Shown here: positions 26,514 through 35,130 of the stretch, piece by piece
How the letters are laid out: each line of letters starts with the position of its first letter
Position numbering within the stretch: the stretch's first letter is position 1
DNA from: an uncultured Planctomycetaceae bacterium
GTDB taxonomy: Bacteria; Planctomycetota; Planctomycetia; Pirellulales; Pirellulaceae
NCBI GenBank assembly: GCA_903863885.1
Contig: CAIPEB010000597.1
Location: 1 to 64,000 of the forward strand
DNA length: 64,000 nucleotides
Direction: 5' to 3'
The notes under the pieces: generated by a model
Databases searched by the model: none
Seen by the model: only the letters and a program-made list of their open reading frames with translations
What the model was told of the DNA's origin: nothing
Translations under genes and position numbers: made by a program

Positions 26514-27809
26514 ATGTCTCAATCACTGCGACAGGCGATATTCGACGAACTGCAGCAGCTTCCTTTGATTGATCCACACACTCACATCAACCCTTTGCAG
26601 CCCGCGTCGACGTCGCTGGCCGACATTCTGGGCTACCACTACTACACGGAACTGGCTCATTCCGCGGGGATGCCGAAGTCGGTGGTCGAGGAAACGGGAA
26701 TTGACGCTCGGGAGCGAGTTGTCCGGCTGCTGGCCAACATGGGGCCGCTGGAAAACACGGTTCAATACAGCTGGTTTCTGGAGATCGCACGCACGTTTTT
26801 CGGTTTTGAAGGTGACCGAGTCGAGCAACGTGACGCGGATCGTCTGTTCGACGCAGCGGCCGATCGCATGGCATCGGCGGACTGGGCCGGGCAGGTGCTG
26901 CGAACCACCAAGCTGGACTGTGTATTTCTCACCAATGAATTCGATGATCCTCTGACCGGTTTTGATTCGCGGGTCTACGTGCCGTGCCTGCGCACCGACG
27001 ATCTGGTCTTCAATTTCGCGCAATCGTCGGTTCGAGAGCGGCTTGAAAGGGTGACCGGGATCTCGGCGGCGGATGCGAGGTCCTTCCGGACGGCTGTGGG
27101 GAAGGTGTTCGAGCACTTTCGGGATCACAATGTGCGAGCCTGCGCAATTTCCCTGCCACCGGATTTCGCACCGACGAAAGTCTCTGATGCGCGGGCCGAC
27201 ACGGCGTTCCAGGCGGTTTTGTCTCAGGGCTTGGATGCCAGGGACACGGATCGCCGCTCAGTCGCCTGCTTCGTTTTCTGGACGCTGGCGGAATTCTGTG
27301 CGGAGTTTGGGCTGCCGTTTGATCTGATGATCGGCGTTAATCGCGGCGTCTACGAAGACGGCGTGTACCAGGGACGCGATCTGTACGACAGTCGCGTGTC
27401 ACTGCTGCAGTACCGCGAACTGTTCAACGCGTTTCCTCGCGTCGTGTTCCCCGTGTCGGTCTTGGCCAGCGTCACCAACCAGGAACTCGTCAGCTATGCG
27501 TGGATTTTTCCGAACGTCGTGACAAGCGGCCATTGGTGGTACTCCAACACGCCGGCCTTCATCGAGCGCGACCTTTCGGCGCGGTTGGAGGCCGTACCGC
27601 AGACCAAACAGATCGGTTACTACAGCGATATGTACAAGCTCGAGTTCGCACTGCCCAAGTTCAACATGTACAAACGCGTGCTGGCCAAAGTGCTGGCAGA
27701 GAAGTTTGTCGTCGAACGGGGGTGGACGGAGCAGCGGGCGATCGATCTTGGCAAGCTTGTGTTGCGGGGCAATGTCGAGACGCTTTTCGACATGAGGCCG
27801 GGACGCTGA
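26514..27809 (+). CDS. Amidohydrolase-superfamily protein related to glucuronate isomerase (UxaC-like)
   Basis: This 431-residue protein starts at ATG 26514 with AAGGCGAGG upstream. The early IDPHTHINPLQP holds the HxH metal ligands of the superfamily. Later SGHWWYSNTPAFIERDLSARLEAVP and KQIGYYSDMYKLEFALPKFNMYKRVLA resemble the uronate isomerase fold. True UxaC interconverts glucuronate and fructuronate; this sequence is diverged and the substrate should be treated as unknown. It has no sugar-acid genes around it. The nearest gene upstream is rpoN, about 200 bases away, so it probably has its own promoter. Confidence 0.75.
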   Translation: MSQSLRQAIFDELQQLPLIDPHTHINPLQPASTSLADILGYHYYTELAHSAGMPKSVVEETGIDARERVVRLLANMGPLENTVQYSWFLEIARTFFGFEGDRVEQRDADRLFDAAADRMASADWAGQVLRTTKLDCVFLTNEFDDPLTGFDSRVYVPCLRTDDLVFNFAQSSVRERLERVTGISAADARSFRTAVGKVFEHFRDHNVRACAISLPPDFAPTKVSDARADTAFQAVLSQGLDARDTDRRSVACFVFWTLAEFCAEFGLPFDLMIGVNRGVYEDGVYQGRDLYDSRVSLLQYRELFNAFPRVVFPVSVLASVTNQELVSYAWIFPNVVTSGHWWYSNTPAFIERDLSARLEAVPQTKQIGYYSDMYKLEFALPKFNMYKRVLAKVLAEKFVVERGWTEQRAIDLGKLVLRGNVETLFDMRPGR

Positions 27810-27993
27810 TTCACCCTCGGCGAGTATGCACGAGCTGCCTACGCCTCCCTGTCGGGGGGGGGGCGGCGACTCGCGCAATCCGAGCGGTTCCTTTCCGGCA
27901 GTCTTTCCATCCCCGGAATTCCAAGTTTTTTTTCAGCTGTCGTGAACCTTTTTTGCACTGGGGCGTCATGTAGTCGTCCCCTCGTTCGTATCT

Positions 27994-28014
27994 GTAATCG
28001 CTCAGGCGAATTAC
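27994..28014 (+). other. Hairpin in the gene-poor region
   Basis: GTAATCGC (27994-28001) pairs with GCG-ATTAC (28006-28014, one bulged A) around a TCAG loop. No T-run follows. It could be part of an untranslated RNA or a protein-binding site. Confidence 0.4.
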
Positions 28015-28171
28015 CGAGTCGGAACGGGGTTGTATCGGAGACGGTGCTGACTTGGAGTCGGAGCCGTATCGGAGCCGAGGATATATGGACGGACACAGGT
28101 TTTCTGGAGAGGCTGGGCCTTTCTTGAAGACCGATCCCCGTCTTGAAAGCTGGTTTGTCTTGATTGGCAAT

Positions 28172-28207
28172 CCTTGACTCGGGTGATAGGCTTGACTCGG
28201 GTGATAT
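28172..28207 (+). repeat. Two-copy 18-base tandem direct repeat
   Basis: CTTGACTCGGGTGATA occurs at 28173-28188 and again at 28191-28206, a period of 18 bases. Each copy begins with TTGACT, similar to a -35 box. It lies about 540 bases before the ECF sigma gene and about 90 bases before the small frame at 28299. Confidence 0.85.
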
Positions 28208-28298
28208 GATGGTGCGGACTGGGAGGCACGTCCGTTTCCCTCAGATTCTCAGGTGTTCTCTCTCACACGGCGCATGCAGAGTGCCAGGGAGGATTGAG

Positions 28299-28595
28299 AT
28301 GCGTGGTTTATTGAATGTCATGAGCAGCGAACTGGTCGGAATGGCTCGCCACACGGTAGTGAACGTGGCTAGCACGCTGCGACTGCGCGTCCAAGTCCTT
28401 GCGCCGTTGTTTCTTCAGGCATCGTGGTATCTGGACAAACGGTCCGGATCAGATGGCGGAAAAACACGGATTCCGTCATGGATCGGGGCCGGGCGTATCG
28501 CCGCGCCATGCGCGGCATGCACGTCCGGGACCACGTATGCGCGCAGTTCGTTGCGGCCCATACATCTGGGCCATGCATGGGGGGAACGCTGTTAG
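28299..28595 (+). CDS. Doubtful small protein of unknown function
   Basis: A 98-residue frame starts at ATG 28299, preceded by GGGAGGATTGAG, a good ribosome-binding site. The first ~45 residues are amphipathic and moderately hydrophobic (LVGMARHTVVNVASTLRLRVQVLAPLFLQ). The rest is rich in Arg, Gly and Ala with four cysteines and looks like non-coding translation. I recognise no family. The case rests on the ribosome-binding site alone. Confidence 0.2.
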   Translation: MRGLLNVMSSELVGMARHTVVNVASTLRLRVQVLAPLFLQASWYLDKRSGSDGGKTRIPSWIGAGRIAAPCAACTSGTTYARSSLRPIHLGHAWGERC

Positions 28596-28743
28596 CCAAA
28601 TGGCGTACAGCTTCCCTGAAAACTAACGAACTTGCGTCCGTAGGCCCACCGGTCCGATGTGCATGCGCGTTGCCGTGCACCGGATCGGGAGCGACTGCGG
28701 GTCGGCTGAGGAAGCACTTTCTCATTGGTGGGAGACGTCGACG

Positions 28744-29313
28744 ATGGCAGCTTTGCGAGATGAATTGAGCCAGTTGAGCACCGAGGACTTGGTGCGCGCC
28801 GCGCAGAACGGGGACCGGGCTGCGTTCGGCGAATTGTGTGAGCGTTTCAGCGCGCTGGTGCTGTCGAATGCACTGCGCTTCCTGAGCGACCACAACGCTG
28901 CCGAGGAACTCCGGCAGGACGTGTTGCTGCAGGCCATGTTGAGGATCGGGCAACTCCGCAATCCTCAGGCCTTCGGGCCCTGGCTGCGGTCGATCACTCG
29001 TCGCTTGGCGCTGAACCGGCTCGTTCGCCGGCCGCCGGCCAAGTCGCTCGAGCCGGAGGAACTCGAGAACTGGTGTGAGGATTTCATGACTCCGTTGAAT
29101 TGCGCAATCAAAGGCGAGGAGGCGCTGGGCGTGCGGGCCGCGCTCGATCGCTTGAGGGCGCTCGACCGGGATACGCTCAAGGCGTTCTACTTCGACGGGC
29201 TGTCTCTGCGGGAGATGAGCGACGAGTTCAAGGTTCCGCAGGGGACCGTGAAACGCCGGTTGCACGTTGCGCGCAAGCGGCTGGCTAGTGAGATCGATCC
29301 TCTGGCCGTTTAA
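28744..29313 (+). CDS. ECF-type RNA polymerase sigma factor
   Basis: This 189-residue protein starts at ATG 28744 with GGGAGA upstream. Region 2 is seen in DRAAFGELCERFSALVLSNALRFL, EELRQDVLLQAMLRI and FGPWLRSITRRLALNRLVRR. Region 4 is LDRDTLKAFYFDGLSLREMSDEF followed by KVPQGTVKRRLHVARKRL, the -35-binding helix-turn-helix. No anti-sigma gene is adjacent on either side and no C-terminal extension is seen, so the controlling signal is unknown. Confidence 0.88.
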   Translation: MAALRDELSQLSTEDLVRAAQNGDRAAFGELCERFSALVLSNALRFLSDHNAAEELRQDVLLQAMLRIGQLRNPQAFGPWLRSITRRLALNRLVRRPPAKSLEPEELENWCEDFMTPLNCAIKGEEALGVRAALDRLRALDRDTLKAFYFDGLSLREMSDEFKVPQGTVKRRLHVARKRLASEIDPLAV

Positions 29314-29478
29314 GCGGCCGGATTCCCGCATCCGCGCGGGGGCAAGGCTGTGGATGATGTGCGGCAGACCACTCGCTGGTTCGCCGCGCCTTCCGCAGCT
29401 TTGTCTCGGCGCGGGATCTCAACGGCTCGACTGTGACTCCGCGGTCACTCTTCACCATCAGGCTGGGCCCGTTCGATA

Positions 29479-30132
29479 TTACCTTTCGTACTTTCCCACC
29501 AACTGGCCTTCCGCCAGTATGTGTCCCGAAGCGGCTTGCAGCACCGCGTCCTTGGTGGCCTGATCGGGCGCCACGTTCAGCTGTGTGTCCAGTGCGTAGA
29601 TTCGGAAGAAATACCGGTGGGCGCCGCTGCCGGGCGGCGGCATTGGACCGCGATAGCCGACATTATCCCGGTCCCAGGAGTTCCTGCCCTGAGTGGCGCC
29701 GGGCATTTCCTGCGGCTGAGCATCGCGGGGCAGTCCCTCGGGCAAGGAAGTCGATTGCGGCGGGATGTTGTATATCACCCAATGGACCCAGGGCGTCTTG
29801 GCCGGCCGCCTCGGGCTTGGTGCGTCCGGATCGTCGCAGATGACGAGAAACGACTGGGTGCCCGCCGGAGCCCCCGACCACTTGAGTGCCGGTGATCGAT
29901 CGGGACCTTCTCCGGAATACTGCTTGTCGATGACGGCGCCGTCGGAAAATGGACCGATGAGTTGCATGGTCTTCTCCTTGGTCTGAGTCGCCGGGGGCGT
30001 GCCCTCCGCCTGGGCCTGGGGGGGCGGAGCAGTTGCCGGGCGGCCGGGATCTGCCTTCGGGTCGCAACCGCAGGCCAGAATCTGAAACAGGGCCAGGAGC
30101 GAAGCGGCGAACCGGCAGTAAAATCTGTGCAT
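29479..30132 (-). CDS. PEBP-family (YbhB/YbcL, Raf-kinase-inhibitor-like) lipoprotein
   Basis: This 217-residue protein starts at ATG 30132, with GGGAG nine bases upstream (a longer start at 30150 lacks a site). The N-terminus is a lipoprotein signal (LLALFQILACGC), so it is probably anchored in a membrane, with a Pro/Ala/Gln-rich linker up to about residue 55. The PEBP domain contains LKWSGAPAGTQSFLVICDDPDAP, WVHWVIYNIPP, and GYRGPMPPPGSGAHRYFFRIYAL with the ligand-binding histidine region. Bacterial members are of unclear function. Divergent from the BMC-domain gene. Confidence 0.88.
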   Translation of the reverse strand: MHRFYCRFAASLLALFQILACGCDPKADPGRPATAPPPQAQAEGTPPATQTKEKTMQLIGPFSDGAVIDKQYSGEGPDRSPALKWSGAPAGTQSFLVICDDPDAPSPRRPAKTPWVHWVIYNIPPQSTSLPEGLPRDAQPQEMPGATQGRNSWDRDNVGYRGPMPPPGSGAHRYFFRIYALDTQLNVAPDQATKDAVLQAASGHILAEGQLVGKYER

Positions 30133-30284
30133 GATCGGCTCCCGCGGCATTTCCGCCGCGATCGGCTTCCGATGTTGTTTCCGTGCTGTATAGTTTAGGC
30201 TAACTGACTGGCCGCGGAAACGCGGACGGTGCCGACAATCGCGACGGCTTCAGGTTGTCGCAAAAACTTCAGGCGGTCATTGTG

Positions 30285-30932
30285 ATGACGTTCGATGCCC
30301 TTGGACTGCTGGAAACGACTGGGCTGACCCCGGCCATGGTCGCCCTCGATGCCTTGGAAAAGGCGGGGGATGTGCGCGTACTTCAGGTCGAAGTGAACGA
30401 CATGCTGGGCGTCTGCATCAAGGTGGTCGGGGACACAGCCGCCGTGGCCGCCGCGATGGTTGCGGGACGCGCAATGGCCGAATCGCTCGGCGGACAACCG
30501 GTGTCCCATATCATCAATCGGCCCGATGAGCGGGCGTGGCGCGCGGTGGAAAGCCCGCGCGAGTACAATCCACTGATTCAGCAAGACGTTGTGTTTTTTC
30601 CCGCCTACGATCCGGCCGTGTCGGGTGCGGAAAAGAAGGAGAGAGCTGTGAGCGACGTGTCGCAATTCGCATTGGGCTTCATCGAAACGCAGGGTTTCAC
30701 TGCTGTTTTTGAGGCAATCGACAGCGCCTGCAAGGCCGCGAACGTCGAGGTGCTCGGCAAGGAGAAACTGGGCGGCGGATATGTGACGGTGGTGATCCGG
30801 GGCGACGTGGCTGCCGTGAAAGCGGCGATTGAGGCCGGACGCGAGCGAGTTGACGGACTGGGCAAGCTCATCGCCGCACACGTGATTCCGCGCCCAACCG
30901 CGTCCGTGATGGCGCTGCTGCCGAAAGCCTGA
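30285..30932 (+). CDS. Tandem BMC-domain protein (BMC-T-like microcompartment shell protein), isolated
   Basis: This 215-residue protein contains two BMC domains. Domain 1 (about 4-80) has DALGLLETTGLTPAMVALDALEKAG and ends HIINRP. Domain 2 (about 128-204) has ALGFIETQGFTAVFEAIDSACKAANVEV, KLGGGYVTVVIRGDVAAVKAAIEAG and HVIPRP. An acidic/aromatic linker of about 45 residues joins them. Fused BMC domains form trimeric shell tiles (BMC-T) in carboxysomes and metabolosomes. Domain 1 lacks the glycine-rich pore loop and has Cys44 nearby. No other shell, aldolase, aldehyde dehydrogenase or diol dehydratase genes are in the window, so the role is unknown. Start ATG 30285 is preceded by AGGCGG; an upstream GTG or TTG is possible. 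Confidence 0.88.
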   Translation: MTFDALGLLETTGLTPAMVALDALEKAGDVRVLQVEVNDMLGVCIKVVGDTAAVAAAMVAGRAMAESLGGQPVSHIINRPDERAWRAVESPREYNPLIQQDVVFFPAYDPAVSGAEKKERAVSDVSQFALGFIETQGFTAVFEAIDSACKAANVEVLGKEKLGGGYVTVVIRGDVAAVKAAIEAGRERVDGLGKLIAAHVIPRPTASVMALLPKA

Positions 30933-31004
30933 TCTGTGCCGAGAGTCTGATCAGTCGTTGCGGCAGGCGGTGCGTCGCTTTGGCCGGCGCGTTGCTGCAG
31001 GCAG

Positions 31005-31724
31005 TTACCAGGGCCAGGCTTTGCCCAGCGTATCTTTCTGTATCTTCGTGAGCTTTGCGATTCCCTCGCGGGCGAGCTTCAGCAGCGAGTTCAGTTCAGC
31101 CTCGTCGAAAGTCGCTTCTTCGCCGGTTCCCTGGATCTCGACGAAGCGGCCCTGACCGGTCATTACCACGTTCATATCGACATCGGCTGCCGCATCCCGC
31201 TCGTAGTCCAGGTCCAGATGCGGTTTGCCCGAGATCATGCCGACGCTGATGGCGGCCACGCTGTCCCTCAGCGGAAATCGCTGCGGATCAGGAAGCTCGG
31301 CACGAATGGTTCGGATGGCCTCCACCAGCGCGATGAACCCGCCGGTGATGCTCGCCGTGCGAGTTCCGCCGTCGGCTTCAAGCACGTCGCAGTCCACGGT
31401 GATGGTGCGCTCGCCGAGAGCCTCGAGGTCGGCGACGGCTCGCAGGCTGCGGCCGATCAATCGCTGGATCTCCGTGGTGCGGCCGTCGGTCTTGTTGCCG
31501 CGTTCCCTTTGTTTGCGGGGTTCCGTGCTGCCGGGAAGCATGCTGTACTCGGCCGTGATCCAGCCTTTCCCCTTTCCCTTCAGCCACGGCGGCATGTCGG
31601 TCTGTATCGTAGCCGTGCACAACACGAGAGTACGGCCGGCCTGATACAGTACACTGCCTGGAGCGGACCGCGTGAACCGCCTACGGATCTTGATCGGACG
31701 CAGTTGGCTCATCGGATTCTTCAC
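31005..31724 (-). CDS. rph: Ribonuclease PH
   Basis: This 239-residue phosphorolytic 3' exoribonuclease would trim tRNA 3' ends. Family blocks are [101 protein letters not shown] and [25 protein letters not shown]. The start is GTG 31724 or ATG 31712. Either leaves out the usual RxDGR segment found before LRPV in most homologues, so the N-terminus is slightly short. It is the last gene of the arg operon, 38 bases after argF. Confidence 0.92.
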   Translation of the reverse strand: MKNPMSQLRPIKIRRRFTRSAPGSVLYQAGRTLVLCTATIQTDMPPWLKGKGKGWITAEYSMLPGSTEPRKQRERGNKTDGRTTEIQRLIGRSLRAVADLEALGERTITVDCDVLEADGGTRTASITGGFIALVEAIRTIRAELPDPQRFPLRDSVAAISVGMISGKPHLDLDYERDAAADVDMNVVMTGQGRFVEIQGTGEEATFDEAELNSLLKLAREGIAKLTKIQKDTLGKAWPW

Positions 31725-31762
31725 GTCGGGTAAAGGAGGCTGTATTTCGGATCAGAGGGTAA

Positions 31763-32692
31763 TTACTTGGCGTCCATCGCTCCCAGCAGCCAGGCGAGCA
31801 GTCCCTTCTGGACGTGCATGCGGTTGCCGGCCTGTTGAATCACCGCGCTCTGCGGCCCATCCATGACTTCGTCCGTGACTTCCTGGCCGCGCCGCGCCGG
31901 CAGGCAGTGCAGGAAGCAGGCATCGGGGTCGGCGCATTTCATCAGTGCCGAGTTGACCTGATAATCCGCGAATGCCTTGGCCCTCTCGGCCTGTTCCGCT
32001 TCCTGGCCCATGCTGGCCCAGACATCCGTGTAGACTCCGACGGCCCCGCGGACTGCCTCGCGCGGGTCGGCGGTAGACAGGAAGTTGAAATCCGGTGCTT
32101 CAACACGGAGTTTGTCCACGAACTCCGCGTCGAATTGATAGCGAGGCGGAGCCGCGATGGCGAAACGGACGCCCAGTCGGGCGCTCGCTTCGGCCAGGCT
32201 GCGCGCGACGTTATTCGCATCGCCGACATAGGCCAACTTGAGTCCGCGGAGCTTGCCGTGTTTTTCGCGAAGCGTGTACAGGTCGGCCAGCGCCTGGCAC
32301 GGGTGCGCCAGGTCGGTCAGGCCGTTGATGATCGGGCACTGGCTGTATTGTGCCAGTTCCTCCACCCGGCGATGGCACTTGGCCCTGCACACCAGCGCGT
32401 CGATGTACTGTCCGAGGACCTGGGCAAAGTCGGCAGTGGATTCGCGTTCACCCCAGCCAACGTCCTTGCCCAGAAACAGGCTTCCGCCCCCCAGGTGCAT
32501 GATCGCCGTCTCGAAGCTCACCCGCGTGCGCAGCGAGGGCTTCTCGAATAGCAGCGCAATCGACCGTCCGGGCAGGAGCTGCTCGCGAACGCCTTTCAGA
32601 AACTTGGTCTTGAGATCCTCGGTGATGGAGAAGATCTGTTCGATTTCTTCGGTCGTGAGGTCAAAAATCGTGAGCACGTGCCGCATGGTCAT
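31763..32692 (-). CDS. argF: Ornithine carbamoyltransferase
   Basis: This 309-residue enzyme forms citrulline from ornithine and carbamoyl phosphate. The carbamoyl-phosphate loop SLRTRVSFE, HPCQALADLYTL and the ornithine-binding HCLPARRGQEV are present, together with SMGQEAE near residue 230. AAGGACC stands directly upstream of ATG 32692. It follows argD by 45 bases and precedes rph. The carbamoyl phosphate source would involve CarA, encoded at 56586-57722. Confidence 0.95.
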   Translation of the reverse strand: MTMRHVLTIFDLTTEEIEQIFSITEDLKTKFLKGVREQLLPGRSIALLFEKPSLRTRVSFETAIMHLGGGSLFLGKDVGWGERESTADFAQVLGQYIDALVCRAKCHRRVEELAQYSQCPIINGLTDLAHPCQALADLYTLREKHGKLRGLKLAYVGDANNVARSLAEASARLGVRFAIAAPPRYQFDAEFVDKLRVEAPDFNFLSTADPREAVRGAVGVYTDVWASMGQEAEQAERAKAFADYQVNSALMKCADPDACFLHCLPARRGQEVTDEVMDGPQSAVIQQAGNRMHVQKGLLAWLLGAMDAK

Positions 32693-32737
32693 CGGTCCTT
32701 ACCGTACCTGGCATCCGGTCGTTCTGCCATTAAAAGT

Positions 32738-33940
32738 TCACGCCGTCGCTTGCTGCAGCGCGGCGGCCAGAATATCGCAGCCCTCGTCCACCTGTTCGTC
32801 GGTCAGCGTCATGGCCGGGAGCAGCCGAATCACAGTCCCGTGCGTGCAGTTGATCAGCAGTCGCCGGTCGAGACACGCCTGGACGACCGGACTGCCATCG
32901 ACGGCCAGTTCGATTCCGATCATCACGCCAAGCACTCGGACTTCGCGTATCAATTCACACTGCTGCTGAATTCGGCCAAGTCGCTCCTGGAACCGTTCCG
33001 CCAGTTGTCGGGTTCGCTCCAGCAGGCCTTGCTCTTCAATCATCTGAATCGTGGCGATTCCGGCGCTGGCCGCGATCGGGTTGCCGCCGAACGTGGAAGC
33101 GTGCATGCCGGGGCGGAGGCTGGGGGCGATTTCGGGGCGAGTGAGCATAGCGCCGCCGGCGAGGCCGCCGCACAGAGCCTTGGCCAGTGTTATCACATCG
33201 GGCGTAACGCCGAAGTGCTGATAAGCGAACCAGCTGCCCGTGCGCCCGCAGCCGGTCTGCACCTCGTCGAACATGAGCAGCAGGCCATGCTCATCGGCCA
33301 GTTTCCGCAGGCCCTGGAGGAACTCCCGGGAAGCAATGCGGACACCGCCCTCGCCCTGGACCGGCTCGATCATGATGGCACATGTCTCGTTGTCGATCAG
33401 TTGGGCGAGCGCTTCGAGGTCTCCCCACGGTGCATAGACGAAGCCGCCCACGAGCGGCCCGAGCCCTTCGTGGTATTTCGGTTGCGCCGTCGCCGTCAGG
33501 GCGCCGAGCGTCCGGCCGTGAAACCCTCCCTCGAACGTGATGATCTTATAGCGGTCTTTCGGGGCGTGCAGCCGCGCCAGTTTGATGGCCGCTTCGTTGG
33601 CTTCGGCTCCCGAATTGCAGAAGAACGCTTTGCCGCCGAAGCTGCGGTCCGAGAGCATCTTGGCCCACTGGCCCTGAACTTCGAGGTGCCACGTGTTGGG
33701 CACATGAATCAGCGTTGCAAGCTGCTGCTGGACGGCTTTGACCACGGGCTCCGGGCAGTGTCCCAGCAGGTTGCACCCCCAGCCGGGAAAGAAGTCGAGG
33801 TATCGATTGCCTTCGCTGTCCCAGACAAACGAATCCTGGCCTCGCACCAGATTGATCGGATACCGCCGATAATTGCCAACGACGTATTTCTCGAAAAGAC
33901 CCACCGTATCGCTGGAACTCAAATGCTCTTTCGGCGCCAC
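32738..33940 (-). CDS. argD: Acetylornithine aminotransferase
   Basis: This 400-residue class III PLP aminotransferase starts at GTG 33940 with AAAGGAC nine bases upstream; the longer open frame runs into argB sequence and is not used. Family blocks are FFCNSGAEANEAAIKLAR, FHGRTLGALTATAQ, EPVQGEGGV, LLMFDEVQTGCGRTG and DVITLAKALCGGL, where the lysine binds PLP. The enzyme makes N-acetylornithine in arginine synthesis, and ArgD proteins often also serve in lysine synthesis. It lies 110 bases after argB. Confidence 0.94.
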   Translation of the reverse strand: MAPKEHLSSSDTVGLFEKYVVGNYRRYPINLVRGQDSFVWDSEGNRYLDFFPGWGCNLLGHCPEPVVKAVQQQLATLIHVPNTWHLEVQGQWAKMLSDRSFGGKAFFCNSGAEANEAAIKLARLHAPKDRYKIITFEGGFHGRTLGALTATAQPKYHEGLGPLVGGFVYAPWGDLEALAQLIDNETCAIMIEPVQGEGGVRIASREFLQGLRKLADEHGLLLMFDEVQTGCGRTGSWFAYQHFGVTPDVITLAKALCGGLAGGAMLTRPEIAPSLRPGMHASTFGGNPIAASAGIATIQMIEEQGLLERTRQLAERFQERLGRIQQQCELIREVRVLGVMIGIELAVDGSPVVQACLDRRLLINCTHGTVIRLLPAMTLTDEQVDEGCDILAAALQQATA

Positions 33941-34050
33941 TGTGATTGTCCTTTCCCGGATCCCGCCGCCGGTTGCGATCGCTGGCCTGAAGCAGGGGCG
34001 ATGCAGCGCGGCTGTTCGCAGTTGGTGGTTGCCGCGGGGCTCCACCGCTT

Positions 34051-34962
34051 CTAGGTTGCTGATGCTGTTCCGCTGGGTTCGTCCTGTACGATTTGCGTGC
34101 CGACGCCTTTGGTCGTGTAGATCTCGAGCAGCAGTGAGTGTCGCAGTCGGCCGTCGATAATGTGGATCTTGCGCACACCCCGGTTCAGAGTTTCGAGGCA
34201 CGCTTCGACTTTGGGGATCATGCCGGCCTCGATCGCGCCGCTGGTGATCAGCTGGCGGGCCTGTGACGCGGTGAGTGTGTTGAGCAGCGTATCGGGGTCG
34301 TCTTTGCGAGCCCGCACGCCGTTGACATCGCTCATGAAGATCAGTTTCTCCGCCCCGAGCGACTGGGCCACCGCGGTTGCCGCAGTGTCCGCGTTCACGT
34401 TGAACTTCTGGCCCGAAGCGTCGCAGCACATCGAGGGAATCACCGGCACCTGTCCCGCGTAGCACAGATTCTCGATGACGGACCGATTGACGTCGGTGAC
34501 GTGACCCACGTAACCGAGATCGAGCGGTTCGCCGTTGTCGCCGGCCAGTTTCAGTCGTTCGCCCCGCAGTACGTTCGTCGTGCGGAAATTCAGGTTCATC
34601 GCGCGGCCGCCCAGTTCTTCGATCTGGGCCGCCAGTCGTTCGTTCGTTTCCGTCGCCAATACCCGCTCGACGATGTCGAGGGTCGCCTCGTCGGTGTATC
34701 GCCTGCCCTGAATGAAACGGGATGTGATCCCCGCCGCCTCCATGGCGCGATTGATCGCCTTGCCGCCGCCGTGAACTACGACGGGCCGCATCCCGACCGT
34801 CTCCATGAAGACGATATCGATCAGGACGTGGCGCAGGGCCGACTCGTCATCCATGAAGCTCCCGCCAAGCTTGATGACGGTGATCTTGCCGCGAAATTGC
34901 CGAATCCAGCCCAGTGCCTCGATCAGCGTATCGGCTTTGTTGATAGCTTCCTGCAGGGGCAT
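34051..34962 (-). CDS. argB: Acetylglutamate kinase
   Basis: This 303-residue amino-acid kinase starts at ATG 34962. It has [74 protein letters not shown] and [11 protein letters not shown]. It phosphorylates N-acetylglutamate, usually the regulated step of arginine synthesis. It is first in the operon argB-argD-argF-rph and has a good sigma-70 promoter about 100 bases upstream (35067-35096). No argC, argJ, argG or argH is nearby. Confidence 0.95.
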   Translation of the reverse strand: MPLQEAINKADTLIEALGWIRQFRGKITVIKLGGSFMDDESALRHVLIDIVFMETVGMRPVVVHGGGKAINRAMEAAGITSRFIQGRRYTDEATLDIVERVLATETNERLAAQIEELGGRAMNLNFRTTNVLRGERLKLAGDNGEPLDLGYVGHVTDVNRSVIENLCYAGQVPVIPSMCCDASGQKFNVNADTAATAVAQSLGAEKLIFMSDVNGVRARKDDPDTLLNTLTASQARQLITSGAIEAGMIPKVEACLETLNRGVRKIHIIDGRLRHSLLLEIYTTKGVGTQIVQDEPSGTASAT

Positions 34963-35066
34963 GGCGTCTCGCTCGACATAATGGCTACAGCTCCATCGGC
35001 TCGGGTGGAATGCACTTCTGCCGCGCACGGCAATTACGCTGATGGGGCCGGACGGAAAAACCGCAC

Positions 35067-35096
35067 ATTTTAGATTTCTGCGGCGAATACTGTCAA
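35067..35096 (-). promoter_or_regulatory. Sigma-70-type promoter of argB-argD-argF-rph
   Basis: On the minus strand TTGACA (35096-35091), 18 bases, then TAAAAT (35072-35067). This is close to consensus and points at argB, giving a leader of about 100 bases. Confidence 0.8.
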
Positions 35097-35130
35097 TCAG
35101 TCGGGGGGTTGAAAAGCCGATGAATGACGA

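Larger units (their letters stand above)
27810..28743. other. Long gene-poor region with repeats and hairpins
   Basis: About 930 bases with no well-supported gene. It holds a G10 run (27854-27863), a TTCCGG/CCGGAA stem (about 27892-27917) followed at a distance by T8, a hairpin at 27994-28014, an 18-base tandem repeat (28172-28207), and a short hairpin GGCCCA-TACATC-TGGGCC (28555-28572). One small frame at 28299-28595 has a good ribosome-binding site but no recognisable protein. The 3' part is probably the leader of the ECF sigma gene. Confidence 0.5.

Noticed and set aside
27811-28170. Minus-strand open frame of 119 codons
   Set aside because: Arg/Lys/Pro-rich composition, no ribosome-binding site, no family features; it runs through the repeat-rich region.
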